A DNA stretch of 64,000 bases from NCBI RefSeq assembly GCF_002553505.1, contig NZ_PDCP01000004.1, positions 1 to 64,000 on the forward strand. The letters run 5' to 3'. Of this stretch, positions 53,350 through 64,000 are shown piece by piece. The DNA comes from Mycolicibacterium agri. GTDB taxonomy: Bacteria > Actinomycetota > Actinomycetes > Mycobacteriales > Mycobacteriaceae. A program made the position numbers and the translations under genes. The notes beneath the pieces were generated by a model, which was not told the DNA's origin, ran no database searches, and was given only the letters and a program-made list of their open reading frames with translations. The first letter of the stretch is position 1, and each line of letters opens with the position of its first letter.

Positions 53350-55242
53350 GTGAGCGCACCAACCACACGACCCCCGGAGCGGTCGGAGACCCCACCGTAC
53401 GGGGAGCTGGCTGAGGCCAACGCTGCGCAATCCGCAGCGAAGGCATCCAGCCGCGGCCCGTCAAGCCACCCCAAGAAGGTTGCCCCGCAACAGCTCACCG
53501 GAGCCGAATCGGTCATCCGGTCGTTGGAGGAGCTCGACGTCGACGTCATCTTCGGGATTCCCGGCGGTGCGGTATTGCCGGTCTATGACCCGCTTTTCGA
53601 CTCGAAGCGGCTGCGGCACGTCCTCGTCCGCCACGAGCAGGGCGCCGGACATGCGGCCAGTGGGTACGCTCACGCCACCGGCAAAGTCGGTGTGTGCATG
53701 GCGACGTCGGGACCGGGTGCCACCAACCTGGTGACGCCGTTGGCCGACGCACACATGGATTCGATCCCGGTGGTCGCGGTGACCGGCCAGGTCGGGCGCG
53801 GTCTGATCGGCACGGACGCCTTCCAGGAAGCCGACATCTCCGGCATCACGATGCCGATCACCAAGCACAACTTCCTGGTGCGCAACGGCGATGACATTCC
53901 GCGGATCATGGCCGAGGCGTTCCACATCGCCCGTTCGGGCCGCCCCGGTCCTGTGCTGGTCGACATTCCCAAGGACGTGCTGCAGGGGCAGTGCACGTTC
54001 AGCTGGCCGCCGCGGGTGGAGTTGCCGGGCTACAAGCCGAACACCAAGCCGCACAGCCGCCAGATTCGTGAGGCCGCCAAGCTGATCGCGGCGGCCCGCA
54101 AGCCGGTGCTCTACGTCGGTGGCGGCGTCATCCGCGGTGACGCCAGCGCCGAACTGCGGAAACTGGCGGAGCTGACCGGCATTCCGGTCGTCACCACCTT
54201 GATGGCGCGTGGCGCGTTCCCGGACAGCCACCCGCAGAACCTGGGCATGCCGGGCATGCACGGCACCGTCGCCGCGGTGGCCGCGCTGCAGCGCAGCGAT
54301 CTGCTGATCGCGCTCGGCACCCGGTTCGACGACCGGGTGACCGGCAAGCTGGATTCCTTTGCGCCCGAGGCGAAGGTGATCCATGCCGACATCGACCCGG
54401 CCGAGGTCGGGAAGAACCGCAACGCCGATGTGCCCATCGTCGGGGACGTCAAGGCCGTCATCGGCGATCTCATCGAGGCGTTGCGCCGCAACGGCACCGA
54501 CGCCGACTCGATCGACATGGACAGCTGGTGGGAGTATCTGCGCGGCGTGCAGGCGACCTACCCGCTGAGCTACGGCCCGCAGAGCGACGGCAGTCTGTCG
54601 CCCGAGTTCGTGATCGAGAAGCTGGGCAAGATCGCCGGGCCCGACGCGATTTACGTGGCGGGCGTCGGCCAGCACCAGATGTGGGCCGCGCAGTTCATTT
54701 CGTACGAGAAGCCCAATACGTGGATCAACTCGGGTGGCTTGGGCACCATGGGTTTTGCGGTGCCTGCGGCGATGGGCGCGAAGTTCGCGCGTCCCGACGC
54801 CGAGGTGTGGGCCATCGACGGCGACGGCTGCTTCCAGATGACGAATCAGGAGTTGGCCACCTGCGCCGTCGAGGGCGCGCCGATCAAGGTTGCCATCATC
54901 AACAACGGCAACCTGGGCATGGTGCGCCAGTGGCAGACGCTGTTCTACGAAGAGCGGTACAGCCAAACGGATCTGGCGACCCACAGCCATCGCATCCCCG
55001 ACTTCGTCAAGCTGGCCGAGGCGCTGGGCTGCGTCGGGTTGCGTTGTGAGCGCGCTGAAGACGTCGAGTCGGTGATCGCGCAGGCCCGCGAGATCAACGA
55101 TCGTCCGGTGGTCATCGACTTCATCGTCGGCGCCGACGCGCAGGTGTGGCCGATGGTGGCCGCGGGCACCAGCAACGACGAGATCATGGCCGCGCGCGGA
55201 ATCCGGCCGCTGTTCGACGATCCCGAAGAAGGTCATGCGTGA
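53350..55242 (+). CDS. ilvB: Acetolactate synthase large subunit
   Basis: The protein has 630 residues and starts at GTG 53350 after GAGG. A disordered N-terminal tail (about 1-50) precedes the three TPP-family domains: [57 protein letters not shown] (catalytic Glu) and [67 protein letters not shown] (TPP-Mg site). It condenses two pyruvates, or pyruvate with 2-oxobutyrate, in branched-chain amino acid synthesis. It lies behind a leader-peptide attenuator and overlaps ilvN by one base. Confidence 0.96.
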   Translation: MSAPTTRPPERSETPPYGELAEANAAQSAAKASSRGPSSHPKKVAPQQLTGAESVIRSLEELDVDVIFGIPGGAVLPVYDPLFDSKRLRHVLVRHEQGAGHAASGYAHATGKVGVCMATSGPGATNLVTPLADAHMDSIPVVAVTGQVGRGLIGTDAFQEADISGITMPITKHNFLVRNGDDIPRIMAEAFHIARSGRPGPVLVDIPKDVLQGQCTFSWPPRVELPGYKPNTKPHSRQIREAAKLIAAARKPVLYVGGGVIRGDASAELRKLAELTGIPVVTTLMARGAFPDSHPQNLGMPGMHGTVAAVAALQRSDLLIALGTRFDDRVTGKLDSFAPEAKVIHADIDPAEVGKNRNADVPIVGDVKAVIGDLIEALRRNGTDADSIDMDSWWEYLRGVQATYPLSYGPQSDGSLSPEFVIEKLGKIAGPDAIYVAGVGQHQMWAAQFISYEKPNTWINSGGLGTMGFAVPAAMGAKFARPDAEVWAIDGDGCFQMTNQELATCAVEGAPIKVAIINNGNLGMVRQWQTLFYEERYSQTDLATHSHRIPDFVKLAEALGCVGLRCERAEDVESVIAQAREINDRPVVIDFIVGADAQVWPMVAAGTSNDEIMAARGIRPLFDDPEEGHA

Positions 55243-55748
55243 TGAGCACCGCTCCGACACATACCCTTTCGGTGCTCGTCGAGGATAAGCCCGGTGTCCT
55301 CGCCCGTGTGGCGTCGCTGTTCTCGCGGCGCGGCTACAACATTCAGTCGCTGGCCGTCGGCGCCACCGAGCAGAAGAACATGTCGCGGATGACGATCGTG
55401 GTCAGCGTCGAGGAGCATCCGCTGGAACAGATCACCAAGCAGCTCAACAAGCTGGTCAACGTGATCAAGATTGTCGAGCAGGACGAGGCGAACTCGGTGT
55501 CGCGGGAGTTGGCGCTGATCAAGGTGCGCGCCGACGCCGCCACCAGGGGGCAGGTCATCGAGGCGGTGAACTTGTTCCGCGCCAAAGTCGTTGATGTCTC
55601 TACAGAGTCATTGACGATCGAAGCCACCGGTACACAGGAGAAGTTGGATGCGTTCCTGAGGGTGTTGGAGCCGTACGGGATCCGCGAGCTCGTGCAGTCC
55701 GGAGTGGTGTCGCTGTCGCGCGGTCCGCGCGGCATCGGCGTGAAGTAG
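55242..55748 (+). CDS. ilvN: Acetolactate synthase small (regulatory) subunit
   Basis: The protein has 168 residues, the usual length. The ATG at 55242 overlaps the ilvB stop. An N-terminal ACT domain (HTLSVLVEDKPGVLARVASLFSRRGYNIQSLAVGATEQKNMSRMTIVV) and a C-terminal ALS regulatory domain (LALIKVRADAATRGQVIEAVNLFRAKVVDVSTESLTIEATGTQEKLDAFLRVLEPYGIRELVQSG) are clear. It gives valine feedback inhibition and activates IlvB. A short spacer leads to ilvC. Confidence 0.95.
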   Translation: MSTAPTHTLSVLVEDKPGVLARVASLFSRRGYNIQSLAVGATEQKNMSRMTIVVSVEEHPLEQITKQLNKLVNVIKIVEQDEANSVSRELALIKVRADAATRGQVIEAVNLFRAKVVDVSTESLTIEATGTQEKLDAFLRVLEPYGIRELVQSGVVSLSRGPRGIGVK

Positions 55749-55755
55749 GCCCTGA

Positions 55756-56819
<1,064 letters not shown>

Positions 56820-56820
<1 letters not shown>

Positions 56821-56868
56821 ATTTCGACGCGCTAAGCGGCGCTACGCGCACGCTAGCGCGCCGAAATC
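56820..56868 (-). terminator. Second hairpin between the convergent ilvC and Rv2997-like genes
   Basis: GATTTCGACGCGCTA (56820-56834) and TAGCGCGCCGAAATC (56854-56868) pair at 14 of 15 positions. The stop codon of the minus-strand gene (56853-56855) lies at the base of the stem. Together with the preceding hairpin it gives a bidirectional barrier in the 47-bp convergent gap. Confidence 0.6.
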
Positions 56869-58310
56869 CCGAATTCGCGGCGCAGCACCGTGCGCGCCGC
56901 GTAGTAGCCGCACATGCCGTGCACCCCGGTGCCCGGCGGCGTGGCCGACGAGCACAGGTAGGCCTTGGGGATCGGCGTCGTGTGCGGGTTGAGCCGCAAC
57001 GTGGGCCCGACCATGGCGGCGAACAGCGTGGCTCCGCCGACGATGATGTCGCCGCCGACGTAGTTCGCGTTGTGCTCCGACATCCGCGCCGCGGGCACGC
57101 AATGTGACGACACCACAAGATCCCGGAAGCCGGGGGCGTGGCGCTCGAACATCGCCGTGATGGTCTCGGTCAGGTCGGCGGGCGAGCCGGCCGGGACGTG
57201 CGCGTAGGTCCACAACGGCCTGCGGCCCTGCTCGTCGATGCGTGACGGGTCGACCAGGTGCGGCAGCGAAACCAGCGTCATCGGCCATTCGGCGTGGCGC
57301 CCGGCCGCGACTTCGCGTTCGGCCAACGCCATCTGCGCGCGTGTGCCGCCCAGATGTACCGTCGGCGACTGGGCCACCCGCTCGTCGCGCCAGGGGATCT
57401 CCCCGGAGAGCACGAAGTCGACCTTGCACACGCCGGGGCCGAAGCGGTAGCGGCGCAACGCTTTCGCGTATCGCGGCGGAACTGCGTCGCCGTAGATGTC
57501 CAGCAGCGCCGTCGGTGCGGTGTCGTAGATCGCCACGCCTTCGGGTGGTGTCGTCACGGGTTCACCGACCACCAGTTCGCCGCCGTGGGCGCGCAGATCG
57601 GCGATCAGCGCGTCGGTGATCGCCTGCGTCCCGCCGACGGGCACCGGCCATCCCGCGGTATGGGCCACGGTGCCCAGCATCAGCCCGGCGCCGCTGTTCA
57701 CCGGCGACGGCATCCGCGAAATCGCATGCGCGCCAACGCCGGTGAACAACGCGCGAGCGTCCTCGCCGCGCAGCAGACCCCACGCCGGGCTGCCCTGCGT
57801 CAGCACTCGCAACCCGGTCCGCACCGTCGTCACCAGATCCGGCGGCAGGGAGCGCTTGTCGCCCAGAAAGAATCCGAGCACCCCGTCGACGTGCTCGGTC
57901 AGCGGCCCGAACAGCCGTCGCCATGACGCACCGTCGTCGAGTTCGGCGCAGGTGCGTTCCAGCGAGCGATACGCCAGCGCGGCGGGCCGTTCCGGCAGCG
58001 GGTTGGCATAGGACACCTCGGGCGCGACGAGTTGCACGCGGTGGGCCGCCAGATCGAACTCCTTGAAGAACGGCGAGGTGACCGCCAGCGGATGCACCGC
58101 CGAGCACACGTCGTGGCGCACGCCCGGGAAGTCGGGGTCTTGTGCGGTGCGTGCGCCGCCGCCAGCGGTGGGTTGTGCTTCGATGACCCGCACCGACAAT
58201 CCGGCTCGGGCGCAGATGACGGCGGCCGCCAGGCCGTTGGGTCCGCTGCCGACCACGGTCACGTCCACGCTGGCGAATCTCCCGGCCGTCGCGCCTCCAG
58301 TCAAGCCCAT
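56853..58310 (-). CDS. Phytoene-desaturase-like FAD-dependent oxidoreductase (Rv2997-like)
   Basis: The protein has 485 residues. The N-terminal dinucleotide-binding motif is VTVVGSGPNGLAAAVICARAGLSVRVIEAQPTAGGGARTAQ. The central region contains YIGGDIIVGGATLFAAMVGP-like VGGDIIVGG and the C-terminal signature SATPPGTGVHGMCGYYAARTVLRREFG of the CrtI/NAD(P)H FAD amine oxidase superfamily. By position it is the counterpart of Rv2997. Substrate unknown, perhaps an isoprenoid or an alicyclic amine or ketone. A GTG at 58268 is an alternative start. It is divergent from serA, 12 bp apart. Confidence 0.82.
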   Translation of the reverse strand: MGLTGGATAGRFASVDVTVVGSGPNGLAAAVICARAGLSVRVIEAQPTAGGGARTAQDPDFPGVRHDVCSAVHPLAVTSPFFKEFDLAAHRVQLVAPEVSYANPLPERPAALAYRSLERTCAELDDGASWRRLFGPLTEHVDGVLGFFLGDKRSLPPDLVTTVRTGLRVLTQGSPAWGLLRGEDARALFTGVGAHAISRMPSPVNSGAGLMLGTVAHTAGWPVPVGGTQAITDALIADLRAHGGELVVGEPVTTPPEGVAIYDTAPTALLDIYGDAVPPRYAKALRRYRFGPGVCKVDFVLSGEIPWRDERVAQSPTVHLGGTRAQMALAEREVAAGRHAEWPMTLVSLPHLVDPSRIDEQGRRPLWTYAHVPAGSPADLTETITAMFERHAPGFRDLVVSSHCVPAARMSEHNANYVGGDIIVGGATLFAAMVGPTLRLNPHTTPIPKAYLCSSATPPGTGVHGMCGYYAARTVLRREFGISAR

Positions 58311-58322
58311 TAGTCTGGCCGG

Positions 58323-59909
58323 GTGAGTCTTCCCGTCGTACTGATTGCCGACAAACTGGCCGAATCGACAGTCGCCGCGCTGGGTGACCAGGTGGAGGTG
58401 CGCTGGGTCGACGGCCCCGATCGCGAAAAGCTGCTGGCCGCCGTGCCCGAGGCCGACGCGCTGCTGGTCCGTTCAGCCACCACCGTCGACGCCGAGGTGC
58501 TGGCCGCTGCGCCGAAGCTCAAGATCGTCGCCCGGGCCGGCGTGGGACTGGACAACGTCGACGTCGACGCCGCCACCGCCCGCGGGGTCTTGGTGGTCAA
58601 CGCGCCGACGTCCAACATCCACAGCGCCGCCGAGCACGCGATCGCGCTGCTGCTGGCCGCCGCGCGCCAGATCCCCGCCGCCGACGCGTCACTGCGCGCA
58701 CGCACCTGGAAACGGTCGTCGTTCTCGGGCACCGAGATCTACGGCAAGACCGTCGGCGTCGTCGGGTTGGGCCGCATCGGCCAACTCGTGGCGCAACGGC
58801 TGGCCGCGTTCGGCACCCACATCCTGGCCTACGACCCCTACGTGTCGCCTGCCCGCGCCGCCCAACTCGGCACCGAACTGGTCACGCTGGATGAGCTGCT
58901 GTCGCGGTCGGACTTCATTTCGGTGCACCTGCCGAAGACGCCCGAGACCGCTGGGCTCATCGACAAGAAGGCGCTGGCGAAGACCAAGCCGGGCGTGATC
59001 ATCGTCAACGCCGCACGCGGCGGCCTGATCGACGAGGAGGCGCTCGCCGAGGCCATCGCCAGCGGTCATGTCCGCGGGGCCGGCCTCGACGTGTTCGCCA
59101 AGGAGCCGACGACCGACAGCCCGTTGTTCGATCTGCCGCAGGTCGTCGTCACACCGCATCTCGGCGCGTCGACCGCCGAAGCGCAGGACCGTGCGGGCAC
59201 CGACGTCGCCGAAAGCGTCAAGCTCGCCCTCGCCGGTGAATTCGTGCCCGATGCGGTCAACGTCGGCGCAGGCGTCGTCGGCGAAGAGGTCGCCCCGTGG
59301 CTCGATCTGGTGCGCAAGCTCGGCCTGCTGATCGGTGTCCTCTCCACCGAGCTGCCGGTGTCGCTCGACGTGCAGGTGCGCGGCGAGCTGGCCTCCGAAG
59401 ATGTTGAGGTGCTGCGTCTTTCGGCGCTGCGTGGACTGTTCTCGTCGGTGATCGAGGATCCCGTGACGTTCGTCAACGCGCCTGCGCTGGCCGCCGAGCG
59501 CGGTGTCGAGGCCACCATCAGCACCGCGACCGAGAGCCCGACTCATCGCAGCGTCGTCGACGTGCGCGCGGTGTGCGCCGACGGTCAGGTCGCCAATGTG
59601 GCCGGCACGCTGACAGAGCCGCAGCAGGTGCAGAAGATCGTGCAGATCAACGGCCGCAACTTCGACATGCGCGCCGAGGGCATCAACCTGATCATCAACT
59701 ACGCCGACCGGCCCGGCACGCTCGGCCGCATCGGCACCCTGCTCGGCGGGGCGGGCGTGAACATCCACGCCGCACAACTCAGCGAGGACGCCGAGGGCCC
59801 GAGCGCGACGATCCTGTTGCGCATCGACCAGGACGTGCCGCAGGAGCTGCGCACCGAGATCGCCGAGGCCGTCGGCGCCAACCTGCTGGAAGTGGTGGAC
59901 CTGTCATGA
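58323..59909 (+). CDS. serA: D-3-phosphoglycerate dehydrogenase
   Basis: The protein has 528 residues and starts at GTG 58323. The catalytic Asp/Arg/His region and NAD-binding motif are clear: [32 protein letters not shown], then [28 protein letters not shown] and [13 protein letters not shown]. After about residue 320 the chain contains the allosteric substrate-binding domain, then an ACT domain ([47 protein letters not shown]) giving serine feedback. The length is the same as the M. tuberculosis enzyme. It overlaps leuB by 4 bp, coupling serine and leucine synthesis. Confidence 0.96.
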   Translation: MSLPVVLIADKLAESTVAALGDQVEVRWVDGPDREKLLAAVPEADALLVRSATTVDAEVLAAAPKLKIVARAGVGLDNVDVDAATARGVLVVNAPTSNIHSAAEHAIALLLAAARQIPAADASLRARTWKRSSFSGTEIYGKTVGVVGLGRIGQLVAQRLAAFGTHILAYDPYVSPARAAQLGTELVTLDELLSRSDFISVHLPKTPETAGLIDKKALAKTKPGVIIVNAARGGLIDEEALAEAIASGHVRGAGLDVFAKEPTTDSPLFDLPQVVVTPHLGASTAEAQDRAGTDVAESVKLALAGEFVPDAVNVGAGVVGEEVAPWLDLVRKLGLLIGVLSTELPVSLDVQVRGELASEDVEVLRLSALRGLFSSVIEDPVTFVNAPALAAERGVEATISTATESPTHRSVVDVRAVCADGQVANVAGTLTEPQQVQKIVQINGRNFDMRAEGINLIINYADRPGTLGRIGTLLGGAGVNIHAAQLSEDAEGPSATILLRIDQDVPQELRTEIAEAVGANLLEVVDLS

Positions 59910-60916
59910 AATTGGCGGTCATTGCCGGCGACGGCATCGGGCCGGAGGTCATCACCGAGGCGTTGAAAGTTCTCGACGCGGTGCTGCCCGGTGTCGAGAA
60001 GACGGAGTACGACCTCGGCGCTCGGCGTTATCACGCGACGGGGGAGGCCCTGCCCGATGGCGTCATCGATGAACTGAAAACCCACGACGCGATCCTGCTC
60101 GGCGCCATCGGCGACCCGTCGGTGCCCAGCGGTGTGTTGGAGCGCGGGTTGCTGCTGACGCTGCGGTTCGCGCTTGACCACCATGTGAATCTGCGTCCGT
60201 CGCGGCTGTATCCGGGTGTCGAATCTCCGCTGGCCGGTAACCCACCGATCGATTTCGTCGTCGTGCGCGAGGGCACCGAAGGCCCCTACACCGGCACCGG
60301 CGGCGCGATCCGCGTCGGCACACCGCACGAGGTGGCCACCGAAGTCAGCTTGAACACCGCCTTCGGTGTCGAACGCATCGCCCGTTATGCGTTCGCGCTG
60401 GCCGCCGAGCGGCGCAAGCATGTCACGCTGGTGCACAAGACCAACGTGCTGTCGTACGCGGGAAGGCTGTGGACCCGGGTGGTCGACGAGGTCGGCAGCG
60501 AGTACCCCGACGTCGAGGTCGCCTATCAGCACATCGACGCCGCCACCATCCACATGGTCACCGACCCGGGCCGATTCGACGTGATCCTCACCGACAACCT
60601 GTTCGGCGACATCATCACCGACCTGGCGGGCGCGGTGTCCGGCGGTATCGGGCTGGCCGCCAGCGGCAATATCGATGCGACGCGGACCAATCCGTCGATG
60701 TTCGAACCGGTGCACGGCAGCGCACCGGACATTGCGGGGAAAGGCACCGCCGACCCCACCGCCGCGATCATGTCGGTGGCGCTGCTGTTGTCACATGTCG
60801 GTGAGGCCGAGGCCGCCGCGCGTGTGGACAAGGCCGTCGAGAAGCATCTGGCCACCCGCGGCGATGCGACGTTGTCGACGACGCAGATCGGCGAAAGGAT
60901 TCGCGCCAACCTCTAG
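59906..60916 (+). CDS. leuB: 3-isopropylmalate dehydrogenase
   Basis: The protein has 336 residues. The ATG at 59906 overlaps the serA stop. The isocitrate/isopropylmalate dehydrogenase motifs are [37 protein letters not shown], the [27 protein letters not shown] stretch, and the signature [27 protein letters not shown]. It oxidises and decarboxylates 3-isopropylmalate in leucine synthesis. The C-terminus ends about 40 bp before the convergent DUF4333 gene. Confidence 0.95.
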   Translation: MKLAVIAGDGIGPEVITEALKVLDAVLPGVEKTEYDLGARRYHATGEALPDGVIDELKTHDAILLGAIGDPSVPSGVLERGLLLTLRFALDHHVNLRPSRLYPGVESPLAGNPPIDFVVVREGTEGPYTGTGGAIRVGTPHEVATEVSLNTAFGVERIARYAFALAAERRKHVTLVHKTNVLSYAGRLWTRVVDEVGSEYPDVEVAYQHIDAATIHMVTDPGRFDVILTDNLFGDIITDLAGAVSGGIGLAASGNIDATRTNPSMFEPVHGSAPDIAGKGTADPTAAIMSVALLLSHVGEAEAAARVDKAVEKHLATRGDATLSTTQIGERIRANL

Positions 60917-60959
60917 GCGGTTACCGAACTCACTTGCGCAGCAACGTACTTCGTCGTCG

Positions 60960-61277
60960 TCACTGTGGCTGATCGTCCACCTTGAGGTCGAAGTTCACGT
61001 CGCTGCCGTCCACCTTGGTGACATTGACGTTGACGCCGTAGGTTTCACCGCCGTCGTGCAGCATGCAACGGGTCGTCGCACCGACTTCACCTTTGAGGTT
61101 TTCGGGGCATTCGACGGACTCGGGTGCGCGTCCGACTTGTTTCTCGAGTTGGCCCGAGATCTCCTTCGCGAGATCATCCTTGTCGACCGAGACGCTTGTC
61201 CCAGCGGAGAAGGAACAGGCCATCGTGGTCGCCAGTACCGTTGCGGCCCATGCTGCCGATTGAACGAGTCGCCGCAT
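60960..61277 (-). CDS. DUF4333 exported protein
   Basis: The protein has 105 residues and starts at the ATG at 61277 with AGGAGG upstream. A signal-like N-terminus (MRRLVQSAAWAATVLATTMACSF) could be a lipoprotein, though TMAC is a poor lipobox. The DUF4333 domain (KDDLAKEISGQLEKQVGRAPESVECPENLKGEVGATTRCMLHDGGETYGVNVNVTKVDGSDVNFDLKV) has its paired Cys residues (SVECP and TRCML). This family is common in mycobacterial envelopes; function unknown. It is convergent with leuB and lies beside the frameshifted MFS gene on the same strand. Confidence 0.78.
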   Translation of the reverse strand: MRRLVQSAAWAATVLATTMACSFSAGTSVSVDKDDLAKEISGQLEKQVGRAPESVECPENLKGEVGATTRCMLHDGGETYGVNVNVTKVDGSDVNFDLKVDDQPQ

Positions 61278-61362
61278 CGCGGGCACCTCCTGCGCGTTGG
61301 GTGTGGGCAGCACTGTGGCATACCGCGGGCCGTTGCGCGGGAGATTCGACAATGCTTCCCAC

Positions 61363-62570
61363 TCAATCGCGGTTGTCGAGCAGCTGGTCCGCGGCCACGG
61401 GGACCAACGGTATCGCGATCAAGGGGAACACCGCGCAGATGGCGAAGGCCGCCGAATAACCTGCGGCCCCGATCAGGGCTCCGATCACCGGAGGCGCCAC
61501 ACCCGCGGTGAGCAATTGGCTGGTGTTCTGTGTGCCGAGCGCGCGTCCGCTCCAGAACGGGCCCGCGATCTCGGCGATCGCGGTGAACGCCAACCCGTTG
61601 TCGGAGACGGTGATCACCGATGCGATGACGACCATTGCGACACTGATCGGCGAATCCAGCCAGTCGGTCAGCGCCAACAGCGCCATGGATGCGGCTGCGG
61701 CCAGTGCGATGGTGCGGATCGGCCGCATGCGTGACCGGACGATGTCCGACCAGCGGCCCACCGCGATCCGTCCTGCGGCGCCGAGGAATTGGGCCGCGGT
61801 CACCAACAGACCCGCCGAGGCGGCCGACCAGTTCCGCTCAGTCATCAACCACACCAACGTGAACGTCCACACGACGACCTGCGGGGCCACCAGCAGAACG
61901 GACACGGCATGGATGCGCCACAGCACCGCCGAGCCCCGATACGGGTTGGCGAGGTGGTGTTCGGCGGCCTCCGCGCGGTCAGGCCGCGGCGGATCTTTCA
62001 CGGCCACCGCCGATATGACGGCCGACCCGCGCACACGATCGCCGGAAACAGCAGTGCCGCAGAAACGCCGTGGCTTTCGGCCAACCGGGGAATCACCAAG
62101 GCGCCCAGCCCGACTCCCAACGGCTGGGCCGTCTGCCGGATGCCCATCACCAGCCCGCGTTGCTCCGCCGAGAACCAGCCCACCACCAGTCGGCCGCTGG
62201 CCGAGTTACTGCTCGCCGCCGCCATTCCGCCGAGCAACAGGAACGCGCCGACGGCGACAAGCGAGTGCACCGAGGCCGCCGCGAACGCCGCCGCCGCCGT
62301 GAGCGCCGAGCCCAGCGCCAACACGATCCGCTCACCGATGCGGTCGACGAGGTAACCCCAAGCGATCAGCGTGAAGACCATCCCGAAGCTGGGCATCGAC
62401 GACACCAGCCCCGACTTCGCCAGATCGAGTCCGCGCTCGGTGTGCAGGGTCGGAATAAGGAAGGCCGCGCCGTTGATGAAGACGTTGGCGAACATCGTCG
62501 ACGCCAGGGCGATCACCAGCATCGACCACCGGCGCAGTGTCCCGACGGTCTCCACGGTCATGGTTGCCAT
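61363..62570 (-). pseudogene. MFS transporter (Rv2994-like), split by a frameshift
   Basis: Two adjoining frames on the minus strand form one MFS permease of about 400 residues. The N-terminal half (from ATG 62570) has TMFANVFINGAAFLIPTLHTERGLDLAKSGLVSSMPSFGMVFTLIAWGYLVDRIGERIVL and reaches ALLFPAIVCA near 62030. The C-terminal half (VSVLLVAPQVVVWTFTLVWLMTERNWSAASAGLLVTAAQFLGAAGRIAVGRWSDIVRSRMRPIR ... AFAICAVFPLIAIPLVPV) continues in another frame, down to the stop at 61363. A one-base loss in the G-run at about 62022-62032 would explain the break. It is either a pseudogene or a base-calling error. The position fits Rv2994. Confidence 0.8.
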
Positions 62571-62676
62571 CGTCGCACAGGCGTCTCAAGATGCTGAATT
62601 TCGATCCCGCATCATGAGATCCGGTTGGAGGGGAGCGGTCGACGGGACGCCCGTGGCCGCCCATTAGGCTGGGCTG

Positions 62677-63480
62677 ATGCGCCTAGGTCGAATCGCCAGC
62701 CCCGATGGAGTCGCTTTCGTCAGCGTCGAGGGAGAGCCCGACGATCCGGCAGCGGTCGTACGGGAGATCGCCGAACACCCGTTCGGCACCCCGACGTTCA
62801 CGGGGCGACAGTGGCCGCTGGCCGACGTCCGGGTCCTGGCGCCGATCCTGGCCAGCAAGGTGGTGTGCGTCGGCAAGAACTACGCCGCCCACATCGCCGA
62901 GATGGCCGCGCAAAACAAAGGCCCGGCCGTCGAGTACGTCGACCCGATCATCTTCATGAAGCCCAACACGGCCATCATCGGTCCGAACGTGCCGATCCAA
63001 CTGCCCGCCGACGCCAACCCGGTGCACTTCGAGGGCGAGCTGGCGGCCGTCATCGGGCGGCCGTGCAAGGACGTGCCCGCCGCGCGCGCCGCCGAGAACA
63101 TTCTCGGCTACACCATCGCCAACGATGTCTCCGCGCGTGATCAACAACAGAAGGACGGGCAGTGGACCCGCGCGAAGGGTCACGACACCTTCTGTCCCGT
63201 CGGGCCGTGGATCGTCACCGATGTCGATCCGTCCGATCTGGCGATCCGGACCGAGGTGAACGGCGAAATCAAGCAGGACAGCCGCACCTCCAACATGATC
63301 CACGACGTCGGCGCGATCGTGGAATGGATCTCGGCGGTGATGACGCTGCTGCCCGGCGATCTCATCCTGACCGGCACGCCGGAGGGCGTCGGGCCGATCG
63401 AGCACGGCGACACCGTGAGCATCACGATCGAAGGCATTGGCACATTGACGAATCCCGTTGTGCGGAAGGGGAAGTCATGA
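62677..63480 (+). CDS. Fumarylacetoacetate hydrolase (FAH)-family protein (Rv2993c-like)
   Basis: The protein has 267 residues. The FAH fold has [17 protein letters not shown], the metal ligands in [14 protein letters not shown] (His-Phe-Glu-x-Glu), and the loop [36 protein letters not shown]. It resembles the HpaG/acylpyruvase group that hydrolyses or decarboxylates 2-oxo acids; the exact substrate is not clear. It overlaps gltX by 4 bp, so the two genes are co-transcribed, as in M. tuberculosis. Confidence 0.87.
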   Translation: MRLGRIASPDGVAFVSVEGEPDDPAAVVREIAEHPFGTPTFTGRQWPLADVRVLAPILASKVVCVGKNYAAHIAEMAAQNKGPAVEYVDPIIFMKPNTAIIGPNVPIQLPADANPVHFEGELAAVIGRPCKDVPAARAAENILGYTIANDVSARDQQQKDGQWTRAKGHDTFCPVGPWIVTDVDPSDLAIRTEVNGEIKQDSRTSNMIHDVGAIVEWISAVMTLLPGDLILTGTPEGVGPIEHGDTVSITIEGIGTLTNPVVRKGKS

Positions 63481-64000
63481 CAAACGAGACGAGCACGGAG
63501 TCTCGTGTCCGGGTTCGGTTCTGCCCGTCGCCGACGGGCACTCCGCACGTCGGATTGATCCGCACCGCGCTGTTCAACTGGGCGTACGCGCGCCACACCG
63601 GCGGTGTTTTTGTGTTCCGGCTCGAAGACACCGACCCCCAACGCGACAGCGAGGAAAGCTATCTCGCGCTGCTGGACGCGTTGAACTGGCTCGGCCTGAA
63701 TTACGACGAGGGTCCGGAGATCGGCGGCCCCTACGGCCCCTACCGCCAATCCCAGCGGCGCGACATCTACCGCGACGTGATGGCCCGGCTGGTGGAGGCG
63801 GGCGAGGTGTATGAGGCCTACTCGACTCCTGAGGAGGTGGAGGCCCGTCACCGCGCTGCGGGCCGAAACCCGAAGCTGGGCTACGACAATTTCGACCGCG
63901 ACCTGACCGAGGAGCAGCGCGCCGCCTACCGGGCGGAAGGCCGCAGGCCGGTGTTGCGGCTGCGAATGCCCGACGAGCCCATCACGTGGCACGACCTGGT
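63477..64000 (+). CDS. gltX: Glutamyl-tRNA synthetase (partial, truncated by the window edge)
   Basis: The first 174 residues are present; the gene continues beyond 64000. The HIGH region is [29 protein letters not shown] (HVGL). The next part has the typical loop [50 protein letters not shown]. The chain ends at the window edge inside the catalytic domain, before the anticodon-binding region. The start overlaps the FAH-family gene stop (ATGA). It charges tRNA-Glu and, with GatCAB, is the source of Glu-tRNA(Gln). Confidence 0.93.
   Translation, partial: MTNETSTESRVRVRFCPSPTGTPHVGLIRTALFNWAYARHTGGVFVFRLEDTDPQRDSEESYLALLDALNWLGLNYDEGPEIGGPYGPYRQSQRRDIYRDVMARLVEAGEVYEAYSTPEEVEARHRAAGRNPKLGYDNFDRDLTEEQRAAYRAEGRRPVLRLRMPDEPITWHDL

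Noticed and set aside
53092..53350. Additional protein-coding gene in the ilvB upstream region
   Set aside because: Apart from the 24-codon leader peptide, no frame has a ribosome site or family pattern; the region is explained by promoter and attenuator.
53461..55260. A 599-codon open frame antisense to ilvB
   Set aside because: A shadow of the real gene; no domain, no ribosome site, and the forward frame shows full acetolactate synthase motifs.

Overview
The window is about two thirds G+C, almost gap-free, uses many GTG starts, and encodes several lipoproteins. From about 11.0 kb to the right edge its gene order matches the Mycobacterium tuberculosis Rv3041c to Rv2992c block, recalled from memory and read in the opposite orientation. 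It is therefore a mycobacterial chromosome, probably a Mycolicibacterium-type species because many accessory genes are inserted into the block.

Left accessory region (1-11 kb). An IS30-family transposase tail lies at the edge. Next is a divergent MocR-type regulator / YczE membrane protein pair. Then comes a catabolic island: MFS transporter and amidase on one arm, an IclR regulator reading the other way, and BCCP, pyruvate-carboxylase-type carboxyltransferase, biotin carboxylase and a BKACE (DUF849) enzyme on the other arm. Both arms carry the same palindrome, TGGAAA-N3-TTTCCA, upstream of the first gene. I read the island as an IclR-controlled pathway that carboxylates a ketone-like substrate to a beta-keto acid, which BKACE then cleaves with acetyl-CoA. 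This is the best candidate for an undescribed system here.

Conserved block (11-64 kb), in order: ABC ATPase, NUDIX, EchA17-like, two methyltransferase-fold proteins and a secreted DUF3298 protein; a frameshifted alanine symporter; the Rv3035-like lipoprotein and the methylglucose-lipopolysaccharide genes (Rv3034c, Rv3032, Rv3031 and Rv3030 homologues), interrupted by an alcohol dehydrogenase, an MFS exporter and an ArsR regulator; electron-transfer flavoprotein fixA-fixB; an OlsB/OlsA-like acyltransferase pair; iscS-mnmA; LpqA-like; a MetE-like protein; an exported protein, an acyl-CoA ligase, a YjbR protein and an ArsR-SRPBCC fusion; ligA; a small Cys-rich protein; an ACT protein; gatC-gatA-pfkA; an inserted DoxX/SDR/MarR group; gatB; a SnoaL-like protein; TetR with an MpaB-family oxygenase; lppZ; doxX; CFP-6-like; ilvB-ilvN-ilvC behind a leader-peptide attenuator; an Rv2997-like oxidoreductase; serA-leuB; a DUF4333 protein; a frameshifted MFS gene; an FAH-family hydrolase; and the 5' end of gltX.

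Non-coding features include several candidate operators, two copies of a dispersed hairpin repeat, a 36-bp tandem repeat, strong terminators and the ilvB attenuator. No tRNA, rRNA, CRISPR array or prophage was seen, and no stretch longer than 300 bases lacks a gene.
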